Below are positions 1-5,775 of a stretch of 7,815 nucleotides of DNA, piece by piece. Position 1 is the first letter of the stretch; each line of letters starts with the position of its first letter. This stretch comes from Phycisphaerae bacterium (lineage in GTDB: Bacteria; Planctomycetota; Phycisphaerae; UBA1845; Fen-1342): assembly GCA_020058145.1 (NCBI GenBank), contig JAGVEP010000090.1:1-7815 (forward strand). The letters run 5' to 3'. The translations under genes and the position numbers were made by a program. The notes under the pieces were generated by a model. That model was not told where the DNA came from, ran no database searches, and saw only the letters and a program-made list of their open reading frames with translations.

Positions 1-932
1 ACGCGCCGCTCGCCCTGCGCAATCCGTTCGCTGAGCGCACTGAATTGTGTTTGCGCTGCCAGCAGCGCCGTCTCTGCCGCCTGGATCTGCTCGTCCAGCG
101 CCTGCCGCGCGTGCTCCGCCTCCAGCGCCTCCGCATCGCGTGCCGCCAGCGCCGCGCGCGCTTCCTGGACACGCAGGGTCAGGCCGTCTACTTGCGTCTG
201 CCCGCACACGCGTCCCTGCTCCAACTCGTGATACTCGGCCAGCGCGAACGAGCAGCGCAACTCGCGCAGCCGCGTATCGTATTGCTGGAAGCTCTTGGCC
301 TTGCCCGCCGCCAGCCGCACGCTGCGCAGGCGTTTCTCCAATTCGTCCACCACGTCTTGCAGCCGCAGCAGGTTGGTCTGCGTGCGCTCCAGCTTGCGCT
401 GCGCCTCGATCCGCCGGGCCTTGTAACGGCTGATGCCCGCGGCCTCCTCGAAGATCTCGCGCCGTTCGAGCGGATTGGCTTGCAGCAGCAGGTCCACCCG
501 CCCCTGCTCGATCACGCTATAGGCATCCACCCCGACGCCGGTGTCGAGCAGCAATTCCTTGATGTCCTTGAGCCGGCAGGTCGTGCCCGCGAGCCGATAC
601 TCGCTCTCCCCGCTGCGGTAGAGGATGCGTGTGACGACGACTTCGTCCTGGTCGCTGCGCAGGACCGGCACGCGGTTGTCGAACGTCAGCGCCACCTCGG
701 CAAAATGCGCGGGTTTGCGCGACCGTGAACCCGCGAAGATCACGTCCGACATTTTTCCCCCGCGCAGGCTGCGCGGCGACTGCTCCCCCAACACCCAGCG
801 GACGGCGTCGAGCACGTTGCTCTTGCCGCAGCCGTTCGGGCCGACAATACACGTAATCCCGGGACCGAACTCGAATTCGGTTCGGTCCGCGAAACTCTTA
901 AATCCGTTCAAGACGATGCGTTTCAGAAACAC
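1..932 (-). CDS. smc: Chromosome segregation protein SMC, N-terminal part (cut by the left edge)
   Basis: SMC is the ATPase core of the bacterial condensin that organises and segregates the chromosome, acting with ScpA and ScpB on DNA. Seen here are 310 codons of a protein usually near 1,200 residues. The N-terminal head has the family opening LKRIVLNGFKSFAD (residues 3-16), Walker A GPNGCGKS (31-38), the SLRG segment with the R-loop arginine (R57), and the Q-loop region YSVIEQG (138-144, Q143). After about residue 170 it becomes a charged, heptad-like coiled coil rich in E, Q, R and A. The distal coiled coil, hinge and C-terminal signature and Walker B half lie outside the window. I chose the GTG at 930-932 because it places the protein start exactly where SMC proteins begin. 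Only a weak GGA precedes it. In-frame GTGs at 981-983 and 990-992 would add an unconserved tail. It has its own promoter and is separated from the flagellar genes by a terminator. The family call is very secure. Confidence 0.96.
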   Translation of the reverse strand, partial: MFLKRIVLNGFKSFADRTEFEFGPGITCIVGPNGCGKSNVLDAVRWVLGEQSPRSLRGGKMSDVIFAGSRSRKPAHFAEVALTFDNRVPVLRSDQDEVVVTRILYRSGESEYRLAGTTCRLKDIKELLLDTGVGVDAYSVIEQGRVDLLLQANPLERREIFEEAAGISRYKARRIEAQRKLERTQTNLLRLQDVVDELEKRLRSVRLAAGKAKSFQQYDTRLRELRCSFALAEYHELEQGRVCGQTQVDGLTLRVQEARAALAARDAEALEAEHARQALDEQIQAAETALLAAQTQFSALSERIAQGERR

Positions 933-1018
933 GAGCTGATCCGTGGCCGCCTGGCAACGACGACCGACCGTGGGGTACGTCACCGACCGCACCTACTACA
1001 TCTTGTAGGCGGCCGGGG

Positions 1019-1047
1019 AGTATAGCCCAACAGATTGCCCCTTGCAA
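1019..1047 (-). promoter_or_regulatory. Predicted sigma70-type promoter for smc
   Basis: On the minus strand TTGCAA (1047-1042) and TATACT (1024-1019) are separated by exactly 17 bases. This matches four of six bases of the -35 consensus and five of six of the -10. Transcription would start near 1012, giving an 80-nt leader to the smc GTG. The boxes lie just after the terminator hairpin behind the flagellin gene, the expected place for a separate smc transcription unit. This is a pattern match only. The rest of 933-1081 holds nothing else I recognise. Confidence 0.65.
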
Positions 1048-1081
1048 GTGCGGCGTGCCACAGATGAAACACAAAATGCAA

Positions 1082-1133
1082 CGACGCGGAGCACGCAGAG
1101 CGACCAACGAGCCGCTCTGCGTACTCCGCATCG
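1082..1133 (-). terminator. Long hairpin, probable intrinsic terminator after flagellin
   Basis: Bases 1086-1102 pair with 1113-1129 over 17 positions, with a single G.U wobble in RNA, around a 10-base loop. After one mismatch three more pairs form (1082-1084 with 1131-1133). On the minus strand, bases downstream of the stem (about 1085 to 1066) are T-rich, with 10 T in 19, but broken by G and C, so the U-tract is imperfect. It starts 24 bases after the flagellin stop, before the smc promoter. The stem is unusually long for a simple terminator and may also be a dispersed palindromic repeat. Confidence 0.7.
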
Positions 1134-1157
1134 GCGTGGCTGAGGGGAGGCGGCGAC

Positions 1158-2594
1158 TTAGCCGCCCAGCAGCCGGAGGATCGACTGGGTCGACTGGTTC
1201 GCCAGCGTGAGCACCGTGGTTCCGGCGTTAACCAGGATCTGGTCGCGTGCGAGCCTGGAGGTTTCGTAGGCGAAGTCCGCGTCGCGCAGTTGCGATTGTG
1301 CCGAAGTGAGATTCTCCGACGTGATGCTCAACTGGTTTATGTTGGTATCCAGCGTGTTGCGCTCGAACGAACCCAGTCGCCCGCGGAGCATTGATACCTG
1401 GTCGATGGCCCGCTGCACGATCTGGGACGCACTGTGGCGCGCCGCCGGGCCTTCGGAGAGCGCGTAGTCGCCGCCCGTCTTGATTTGTTCGAGGTACCCG
1501 AACTCGGCGCTGCCCAGTTGCGAGGCTCCGATGGCGTTGACGGCCAGATTGACCTGGAGGTTGTCGTTCACTTGCGGGCCGACCTGGAACAGCGCCCCGC
1601 CGCCCGTAATCGAGAACGTGGCCGCTGACACCCAGGTCGGTTTCACGTCCATTTCGAGGTCGATCAGCCGGTTCTTGATACTGATATGGTTGCCATCGGC
1701 CGCGGCCTGCGCACCGTTAATCGTCGCCACGGCGTTCGTGCCGTAGTCCGTGTCATCCTTGGTCGCCACCGTGTCGTAGTCGCGCGTGTCGAACGTGCCC
1801 CCACCGATCGGCTTGACTGAGACGAATCCCTTGGTGCCGTAGTTGCGGCTGGTGATGACCAATCCGGAGGTGGCGTGCATGTAGGCCGATACGCCGGTCG
1901 CGTCGGCCACCATGGCAATGGCATTCACGATGTCCGCAGCGGCCGTGCTGCCCGTGAACTGGAGAATCGTCGCGCCCTCGTTGCCGCGAATTTCGATCGT
2001 GACAGCGCTGGTGGCGGCGAGGCCGGCGAAAGGAAACCGCAAGCGCGCCTGTTGCGCGGCACTCTGCACCTCGACCGCGACGCCGACCGACGACCGCGTC
2101 CCGAATTGCGTGGCATGCACGTCGACGTCGCGCAGCTTGTCCGTCGGGATGCCGCTGGTCGTATAGGCCAGGGACCCATCGAGCAGCTTGCGGCCCGCGA
2201 AGGTGGTCGTGTTGGCGATGCGGGTGATGCTGTCGATCGCCGAGTCGATCTGGAGTTGGTTGGCCTTCATTTCGTCGTCGGAGAAGGCGCCTGTGTTGGA
2301 GGCCTCGACGATCTTGGCCTGGATGTCTTTGAGCAGGGAAGCGACCTCATCGAGCGCTCCCTCGGCCGTGGCAACAATGATCTTGGCCCGCTGGGTGTTG
2401 GAGACCGCCTGGGTCACGGCGCTGATTTCGGACCGCAGCCGTTCCGACACAATGAGCCCGGCCGGGTCATCCTTGCCGCGGCTGATGCGCAGTCCCGTAC
2501 TCAGGTGCTGCATGGTCTCGTGCATGCCGCCATAGGCGTTGGTCAGGTTCCGCTGGGCGGTCAGCGCAGAGATGTTCGTGTTAATGCGCGCCAT
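1158..2594 (-). CDS. fliC: Flagellin (filament subunit)
   Basis: Flagellin is exported through the flagellar type III apparatus and polymerises into the helical filament. The 478-residue protein has the standard two-ended design. The N-terminal D0/D1 helices (about 1-150) include INTNISAL (4-11), LSTGLRI (31-37) and GKDDPAGLIVSE (40-51). The C-terminal D1/D0 helices (about 388-478) include RGRLGSFERN (404-413), ENLTSAQSQLRDADFA (427-442) and the final NQSTQSILRLLGG (466-478). The variable, surface-exposed middle (about 170-350) contains a beta-alpha-beta stretch (173-262) and an ATINGAQ segment (290-296) resembling flagellin IN-type insert domains. There is no cysteine. The start has an excellent AAGGAGG Shine-Dalgarno six bases upstream. 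The gene follows csrA by 78 bases and ends the cluster. It is probably under CsrA translational control (see the hairpin at 2596-2623). fliC and hag name the same family. Confidence 0.97.
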   Translation of the reverse strand: MARINTNISALTAQRNLTNAYGGMHETMQHLSTGLRISRGKDDPAGLIVSERLRSEISAVTQAVSNTQRAKIIVATAEGALDEVASLLKDIQAKIVEASNTGAFSDDEMKANQLQIDSAIDSITRIANTTTFAGRKLLDGSLAYTTSGIPTDKLRDVDVHATQFGTRSSVGVAVEVQSAAQQARLRFPFAGLAATSAVTIEIRGNEGATILQFTGSTAAADIVNAIAMVADATGVSAYMHATSGLVITSRNYGTKGFVSVKPIGGGTFDTRDYDTVATKDDTDYGTNAVATINGAQAAADGNHISIKNRLIDLEMDVKPTWVSAATFSITGGGALFQVGPQVNDNLQVNLAVNAIGASQLGSAEFGYLEQIKTGGDYALSEGPAARHSASQIVQRAIDQVSMLRGRLGSFERNTLDTNINQLSITSENLTSAQSQLRDADFAYETSRLARDQILVNAGTTVLTLANQSTQSILRLLGG

Positions 2595-2595
2595 A

Positions 2596-2623
2596 AGCCA
2601 CCCTCCTTGAACGGTTCGTGGCT
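2596..2623 (-). promoter_or_regulatory. Flagellin translation-initiation hairpin with CsrA-like site
   Basis: In the mRNA, AGCCAC (2623-2618) pairs perfectly with GUGGCU (2601-2596), leaving a 16-nt loop that carries most of the Shine-Dalgarno AAGGAGG. The segment GUUCAAGGAGGG (2612-2601) agrees at 9 of 12 positions with the CsrA SELEX consensus RUACARGGAUGU, with CAAGGA intact. It holds the only GGA in the 78-nt csrA-flagellin gap. A GGA in a hairpin loop over the ribosome site is the classic arrangement for CsrA repression, as in B. subtilis hag. The hairpin is seen directly; binding is inferred. Confidence 0.6.
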
Positions 2624-2672
2624 AGAACGATGGTGTGAGACGGGGAAACTGGGGGTTGGAGAAGTTCGACGT

Positions 2673-2924
2673 TTAGCGGGCCGGGTTGTGCGGCCGGGCC
2701 TCCCGTTTCGCCGGGCCGGCCGGGGCCACGTCGTCCGGGTTCAAGCCCGCCGCCTTGCGGTTTTCGCGCTGGATGGCGTCGTAGACTTCCTTGCGATGGA
2801 CACTGATCTCGGCCGGCGCCTCGATCCCGAGGCGCACCTTGTCTCCCCGGATGTCGACGACCGTGATCTGCACGTTGTCGCCGATGATGATTGATTCGTC
2901 GCGTTGTCTTGAGAGCACCAACAT
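2673..2924 (-). CDS. csrA: CsrA, carbon storage regulator / translational repressor
   Basis: CsrA is a small dimeric RNA-binding protein that docks on GGA motifs in mRNA leaders and blocks ribosome access. The 83-residue product opens with MLVLSRQRDESIIIGDNV (1-18), followed by ITVVDIRGDKVRLGIEAP (20-37) and ISVHRKEVYDAI (40-51). L4 and R44, the RNA-contact residues known from E. coli CsrA, are both present. It is longer than E. coli CsrA (61 aa). After the core helix, residues 58-83 form a proline- and alanine-rich, probably disordered tail. Longer C-termini are typical of CsrA proteins from FliW-containing bacteria. The start has an AGGAAGGAG ribosome site six bases away (2931-2939). It sits between fliW, its antagonist, and flagellin, its expected main target. 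A perfect -10 box and a GGA-rich leader precede it. Confidence 0.97.
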   Translation of the reverse strand: MLVLSRQRDESIIIGDNVQITVVDIRGDKVRLGIEAPAEISVHRKEVYDAIQRENRKAAGLNPDDVAPAGPAKREARPHNPAR

Positions 2925-3085
2925 CCGCGGCTCCTTCCTGGATAGTGCCGATGCGTCGCGCGACAGGAACCAACCCGGACGCGGCTCCGTCCGCCCGCGC
3001 GCTCCCCGGCGCGGGGCAGACAGACGCCGACGTTGTCCGGCCGTCCTGGCCCGATTCCTGCCATCCGTGAACGTGATCTACGCCC
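2925..3085 (-). promoter_or_regulatory. GGA-rich csrA leader, possible CsrA autoregulatory region
   Basis: This is the predicted untranslated leader from about 3085 to the csrA start. By hand it contains nine GGA triplets in the sense strand against three of the complement TCC. One, GUUCACGGAUGG (3072-3061), matches 9 of 12 positions of the CsrA consensus. Another lies in the 8-nt loop of a 5-bp hairpin (2976-2980 with 2989-2993). The last two overlap the ribosome site (2931-2939). The pattern suggests CsrA binding to its own message. This is inference; no such control is proven from sequence. Confidence 0.4.
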
Positions 3086-3091
3086 ATGAGC

Positions 3092-3121
3092 ATTATAACG
3101 CACTCGGCTTGTGCTTTGCCA
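3092..3121 (-). promoter_or_regulatory. Predicted csrA (csrA-flagellin) promoter
   Basis: A perfect TATAAT lies on the minus strand at 3097-3092, just after the fliW stop, in a short AT-richer patch. The best -35 at 18 bases, TGGCAA (3121-3116), matches only three of six positions, so an activator or another sigma factor may be needed. The same bases read TGGCAAAGCACAAGCC (3121-3106), with GG and GC spaced as in a sigma54 -24/-12 promoter but lacking the usual TT before GC. Transcription from the TATAAT would start near 3085. Confidence 0.5.
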
Positions 3122-3129
3122 CCGAAAAC

Positions 3130-3579
3130 TCAGGCCGTCTTGGCCAATGGCCGGGCGGCCTCCAGCGGGACCAGGACCTGCCGGGTCCCATAGCGTCTGT
3201 CCGTCAGCACCATCTGTTTGGCCCGCAGCGATGGCGTGCCGACGACCAGCGGCCCCAGCAGATTGCCCGTCAGGCACCCGGAGACCTTGTTCACGATCAC
3301 CAGCACCTGGCAGTCCGCGAGGTCGCGCAGGTCCAGCAGCTCCAGGTCATCCGGCCGCACCGGCACCTCGTAGTCCGGTACGAACGTCCGCGGGTCACAC
3401 ACCAGAAACGCGAGGCCCGGCTCGTCCACCGCCTGCAACCAGTAGAACACCGGGTCGGGACACGTGTGTACCAGCGTGTAACGCCGCTGGTGCGGAAACC
3501 CGAGTAGTCCCTCGTGGAACGTGAAGATGCGGCTGTCGTCCACCTCCAGGGGTCCAAAACGGCTCGTTTCGACGTGCAT
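3130..3579 (-). CDS. fliW: FliW, flagellar assembly factor and CsrA antagonist
   Basis: FliW is a cytoplasmic protein that binds CsrA and relieves its repression of flagellin mRNA; free flagellin in turn binds FliW. The 149-residue product has the family landmarks: HVETSRFGPLEV at the N-terminus (2-13), HEGLLGFP (22-29), FYWLQAVDEPGLAFLVCDP (45-63), LTGNLLGPLVV (103-113), AKQMVL (120-125) and YGTR (130-133). The reading frame is open 30 codons further upstream, to an ATG at 3667-3669, but that extension is low-complexity and unlike FliW. The ATG at 3577-3579 gives the standard length and follows a GGAG ribosome site by eight or nine bases. It is followed 205 bases on by csrA, the usual partner order. 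It has four cysteines, unlike the exported proteins beside it. Confidence 0.93.
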   Translation of the reverse strand: MHVETSRFGPLEVDDSRIFTFHEGLLGFPHQRRYTLVHTCPDPVFYWLQAVDEPGLAFLVCDPRTFVPDYEVPVRPDDLELLDLRDLADCQVLVIVNKVSGCLTGNLLGPLVVGTPSLRAKQMVLTDRRYGTRQVLVPLEAARPLAKTA

Positions 3580-3817
3580 ACCAGGGGCTCCAGTGGCTCG
3601 GGACCATCGTGTTCGCGCGCCGGGCGGTCGGCCGCCGTCGGCCGACTGTCCACTACTTCCGTCCGACACACCGGGCGCATCCCACGCCCGACCCGCACTC
3701 CGCGGGTCAACCAGGATCGCGGGGGCCGAGCCACCGGCCGAGCCGCGCGCCGTGTTTCGTTTGCTTTCCCATCCGGAGAGTGAGCCGCCGAGCAGCCCTG
3801 TGGCGCGGCAGCCCGGC
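3580..3817 (-). other. flgL-fliW intergenic region with a GGA-loop hairpin
   Basis: The 238-base gap has no convincing gene. In the message it carries a perfect 7-bp stem, GACCCGC with GCGGGTC (3708-3702 with 3696-3690), closing a five-base GGAGU loop. Just after the flgL stop a weaker 7-bp stem with one wobble can form, but no T-tract follows, so I do not call it a terminator. A TTGACC (3711-3706) could be a -35 box but has no acceptable -10 partner. The region is very GC-rich and also contains a GTCGGCCG direct repeat near 3627-3646. fliW may be read through from flgL. Confidence 0.4.
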
Positions 3818-5728
3818 TTAGCGCAGGTAGTCCAACACCGACATACTCGTAACGCGTGCCGCGATGCTGAGATTCGCTTGCAAGGCCATCTGAAGCTGTT
3901 GGAAGCGCACCGCGGCTGCGGTGAAATCCACGTCTTGCACGTCGCTGATCAGCGTCTTCGTCGCGTCAGCCTCGGCGTCGACCCGCGTCGTGCGGTCGGC
4001 CAGCGCTTTGGCCTGCGAGGCCATGCGTCCCTGAACGACCTGCATCTGTTTCAAAACGCGGTCCAGTCGCTCGCCGGCGATGGTCAGCGTGGTGCGGTCA
4101 TCGCGTTGCAGAGCCTCGCGCAGCTCGAACAGCGCGGTAAACGGGCTGTCGGCCCGCTGCGGATTCACGTCGCGTCCCGTGAGCACCTGCCCAGCGACCG
4201 CCTCGTCAAGTCCCAAATCGTGCAGCGCCGGCGAGTCGCTCAGGGCCGCGACGGTGAACGCGCCCGGACCAAACGTCGTGTCGGTCAGCACCAAGCCGTT
4301 ACCTTGCGCCGCCAGGGTCGCCTGCAGCGCGTTGCCACCGGCCGCGTTGAGCCGATCGAGTACGTCCTGAAGCGTGGCGGCGCCCGCCAGGCTCACGTCA
4401 ATTACCGTGCCGTCCGAGGTAGTGATCCGCAGGTCGCCCCCCGCGACCGTCTCCACGCCGCGGCGGCCGTTCAGATCGCTGAGCCGCGTCCCCGCGTACA
4501 GAGTGCGCACACCCAGCACAGTGGCCGCCTGACCACCGTTCTCTTCGATTGAAAAATTTGTCCCCGCGACGCGGCTGCGGATTTCCAGATGTTGGCCGTC
4601 GTCCGCGATGCGTGCCCAGGCTCCCACGCCCGCCGAGTTGATGCGCTGGAGGACTTCTTCGATCGTCTGGGCGTCGTCGAGCGAGATGGTCGCGCTCTGG
4701 CCGCCGTTGCGAATAACCAGGCCGCCGCTCAGATCGAGCCCCACGCCGCCGCCCAAGGCGGAAAGCGGCGTGCGCGTCGTCAGGCGCGGCTGCAGCGGGT
4801 CGCCGTCGCGGGCGTCGGTGAAAGCACCGAGCAGCCCGAGGTCCGCCGCCATGCGACCGCCTTCGACCTCGCGCACGATCACTTGCTGCCCGGTTTCGCC
4901 GACGCTCCGGATGGTGATGCCGCGTGCCCCCAGACTGGCGCGCAGGTCCGCGGGCAGGCCCGCGTTGAGTTTGTCAACGAGGTCGCCGACGGTGGCCGAC
5001 CCGGTCAGGTCAATGTCCACGTCGCCGCTCTGCCGGCTCAGCCGAATTCGTCCGAGCTCCACGCCGCGGCCCAGCGCACCGTCCAGGTCGACGATGCGTG
5101 TGTCCAGGGTCAGGGCCGGATCCAGGTCAACCGTTCCCAGCACCGTGGTCGCACCGGCCCCGAAGAAATCTACGCCGGGAACAGTGAAGGACTCCTGCGT
5201 GCCGTCGGTATCCACGAGCGCTGACTGCGGGTTGCCGTTGCCGTTGTAGACCACCCCCCCCAGACCAAGCTCGAACGGCGCCGTGGTCTCCTGACCGCTG
5301 AAGAGATACGTGTTCAAGTGCCGCCGATTCGCCAAGGCCACCATCTGCGAAAGCAGCGCATCGACCACCGGCGTCAAGGCCTGCCGCTCCTCAGGCGAGA
5401 GCGTGTCGCCGATGGACTGAATGGCCAGCGTGTGCGCCTCGGTGGCCAGACTAAGCGCATCTTGCATCGCCGCATCGGCCTGGTTGGCCACCGCCTCGAC
5501 CTGCCCGAGATTCGTCTTGACCTGGTGAATCTGGCCCAGGCGGCGCTGCAGGCCCAACGAGTGCCTGGCCCCCACAGGATCCTGGCTCGGCTGCGTGAAG
5601 CGCAGGCCCGTCGCGAGCTGGTTCTGCACGTCGTACAGCCCCACCTGATTGCGCCGCAGCGCTTGCAGCATGTTCTGCGTCCGCAGGTTCAGGCTCACGC
5701 GTGCCAGGTTGACGGCCGAGATGCTCAT
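3818..5728 (-). CDS. flgL: FlgL, hook-filament junction protein (HAP3), enlarged
   Basis: FlgL forms the second junction layer between FlgK and the first flagellin ring and is secreted by the flagellar export apparatus with FlgN's help. The 636-residue protein has flagellin-like ends. The N-terminal helices (about 1-145) include QNQLATGLRFTQPSQDPVGA (35-54) and the segment leading to NTYLFSGQETTAPF (139-152). The C-terminal helices (about 527-636) include FELREALQ (534-541), DVQDVDFTAAAVRFQQLQMA (596-615) and a final VLDYLR. It is about twice the length of E. coli FlgL (317 aa). The extra length is a middle with three similar beta-beta-alpha-beta units, at about 218-302, 322-407 and 416-508, like flagellin IN-type domains. 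There is no cysteine. The start codon is overlapped by a near-consensus CsrA site (ACAAGGAUG). It follows flgK by 47 bases. FlgL is preferred over flagellin because of its position after flgK and its DVDF...VLDYLR C-terminus. Confidence 0.93.
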   Translation of the reverse strand: MSISAVNLARVSLNLRTQNMLQALRRNQVGLYDVQNQLATGLRFTQPSQDPVGARHSLGLQRRLGQIHQVKTNLGQVEAVANQADAAMQDALSLATEAHTLAIQSIGDTLSPEERQALTPVVDALLSQMVALANRRHLNTYLFSGQETTAPFELGLGGVVYNGNGNPQSALVDTDGTQESFTVPGVDFFGAGATTVLGTVDLDPALTLDTRIVDLDGALGRGVELGRIRLSRQSGDVDIDLTGSATVGDLVDKLNAGLPADLRASLGARGITIRSVGETGQQVIVREVEGGRMAADLGLLGAFTDARDGDPLQPRLTTRTPLSALGGGVGLDLSGGLVIRNGGQSATISLDDAQTIEEVLQRINSAGVGAWARIADDGQHLEIRSRVAGTNFSIEENGGQAATVLGVRTLYAGTRLSDLNGRRGVETVAGGDLRITTSDGTVIDVSLAGAATLQDVLDRLNAAGGNALQATLAAQGNGLVLTDTTFGPGAFTVAALSDSPALHDLGLDEAVAGQVLTGRDVNPQRADSPFTALFELREALQRDDRTTLTIAGERLDRVLKQMQVVQGRMASQAKALADRTTRVDAEADATKTLISDVQDVDFTAAAVRFQQLQMALQANLSIAARVTSMSVLDYLR

Positions 5729-5759
5729 CCTTGTCTCTTTGACATCCAGGCGGTGGTCC
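5725..5759 (-). promoter_or_regulatory. Predicted CsrA-binding sites over the flgL start
   Basis: The mRNA segment AGACAAGGAUGA (5736-5725) matches 10 of 12 positions of the CsrA consensus RUACARGGAUGU, and its AUG is the flgL start codon. A second GGAUGU, the exact 3' half of the consensus, lies at 5747-5742, and a third GGA at 5759-5757. The first two GGAs are 17 nt apart, close to the spacing that a CsrA dimer bridges best. Between them UGUC and GACA can form a short stem. There is no other good Shine-Dalgarno than AAGAG/ACAAGG, so occupancy would be expected to block translation. Binding is inferred. Confidence 0.5.
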
Positions 5760-5775
5760 AGGCCCGCCGCAGGGT

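Noticed and set aside
45..728. 227-codon plus-strand open frame
   Set aside because: It is the complement of the smc head and coiled-coil region. Its leucine-, arginine- and glutamine-rich product is a mirror of the SMC codons.
990..1010. Short inverted repeat CTACA...TGTAG in the smc leader
   Set aside because: It is only five base pairs with a three-base loop and has no conserved context. It could be an operator half-site but nothing supports that.
1875..2894. 339-codon open frame on the plus strand across flagellin and csrA
   Set aside because: It is antisense to two confidently identified genes and has no family features.
3580..3669. N-terminal extension of FliW to an upstream ATG
   Set aside because: The extra 30 residues are low-complexity G/R/S/P sequence. 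FliW proteins begin at the internal HVETSRFG motif, which has its own ATG and ribosome site.
3521..4552. 343-codon open frame on the plus strand across fliW, the intergenic gap and flgL
   Set aside because: It spans two real genes and the gap between them, with no recognisable domain and biased R/H/Q composition.
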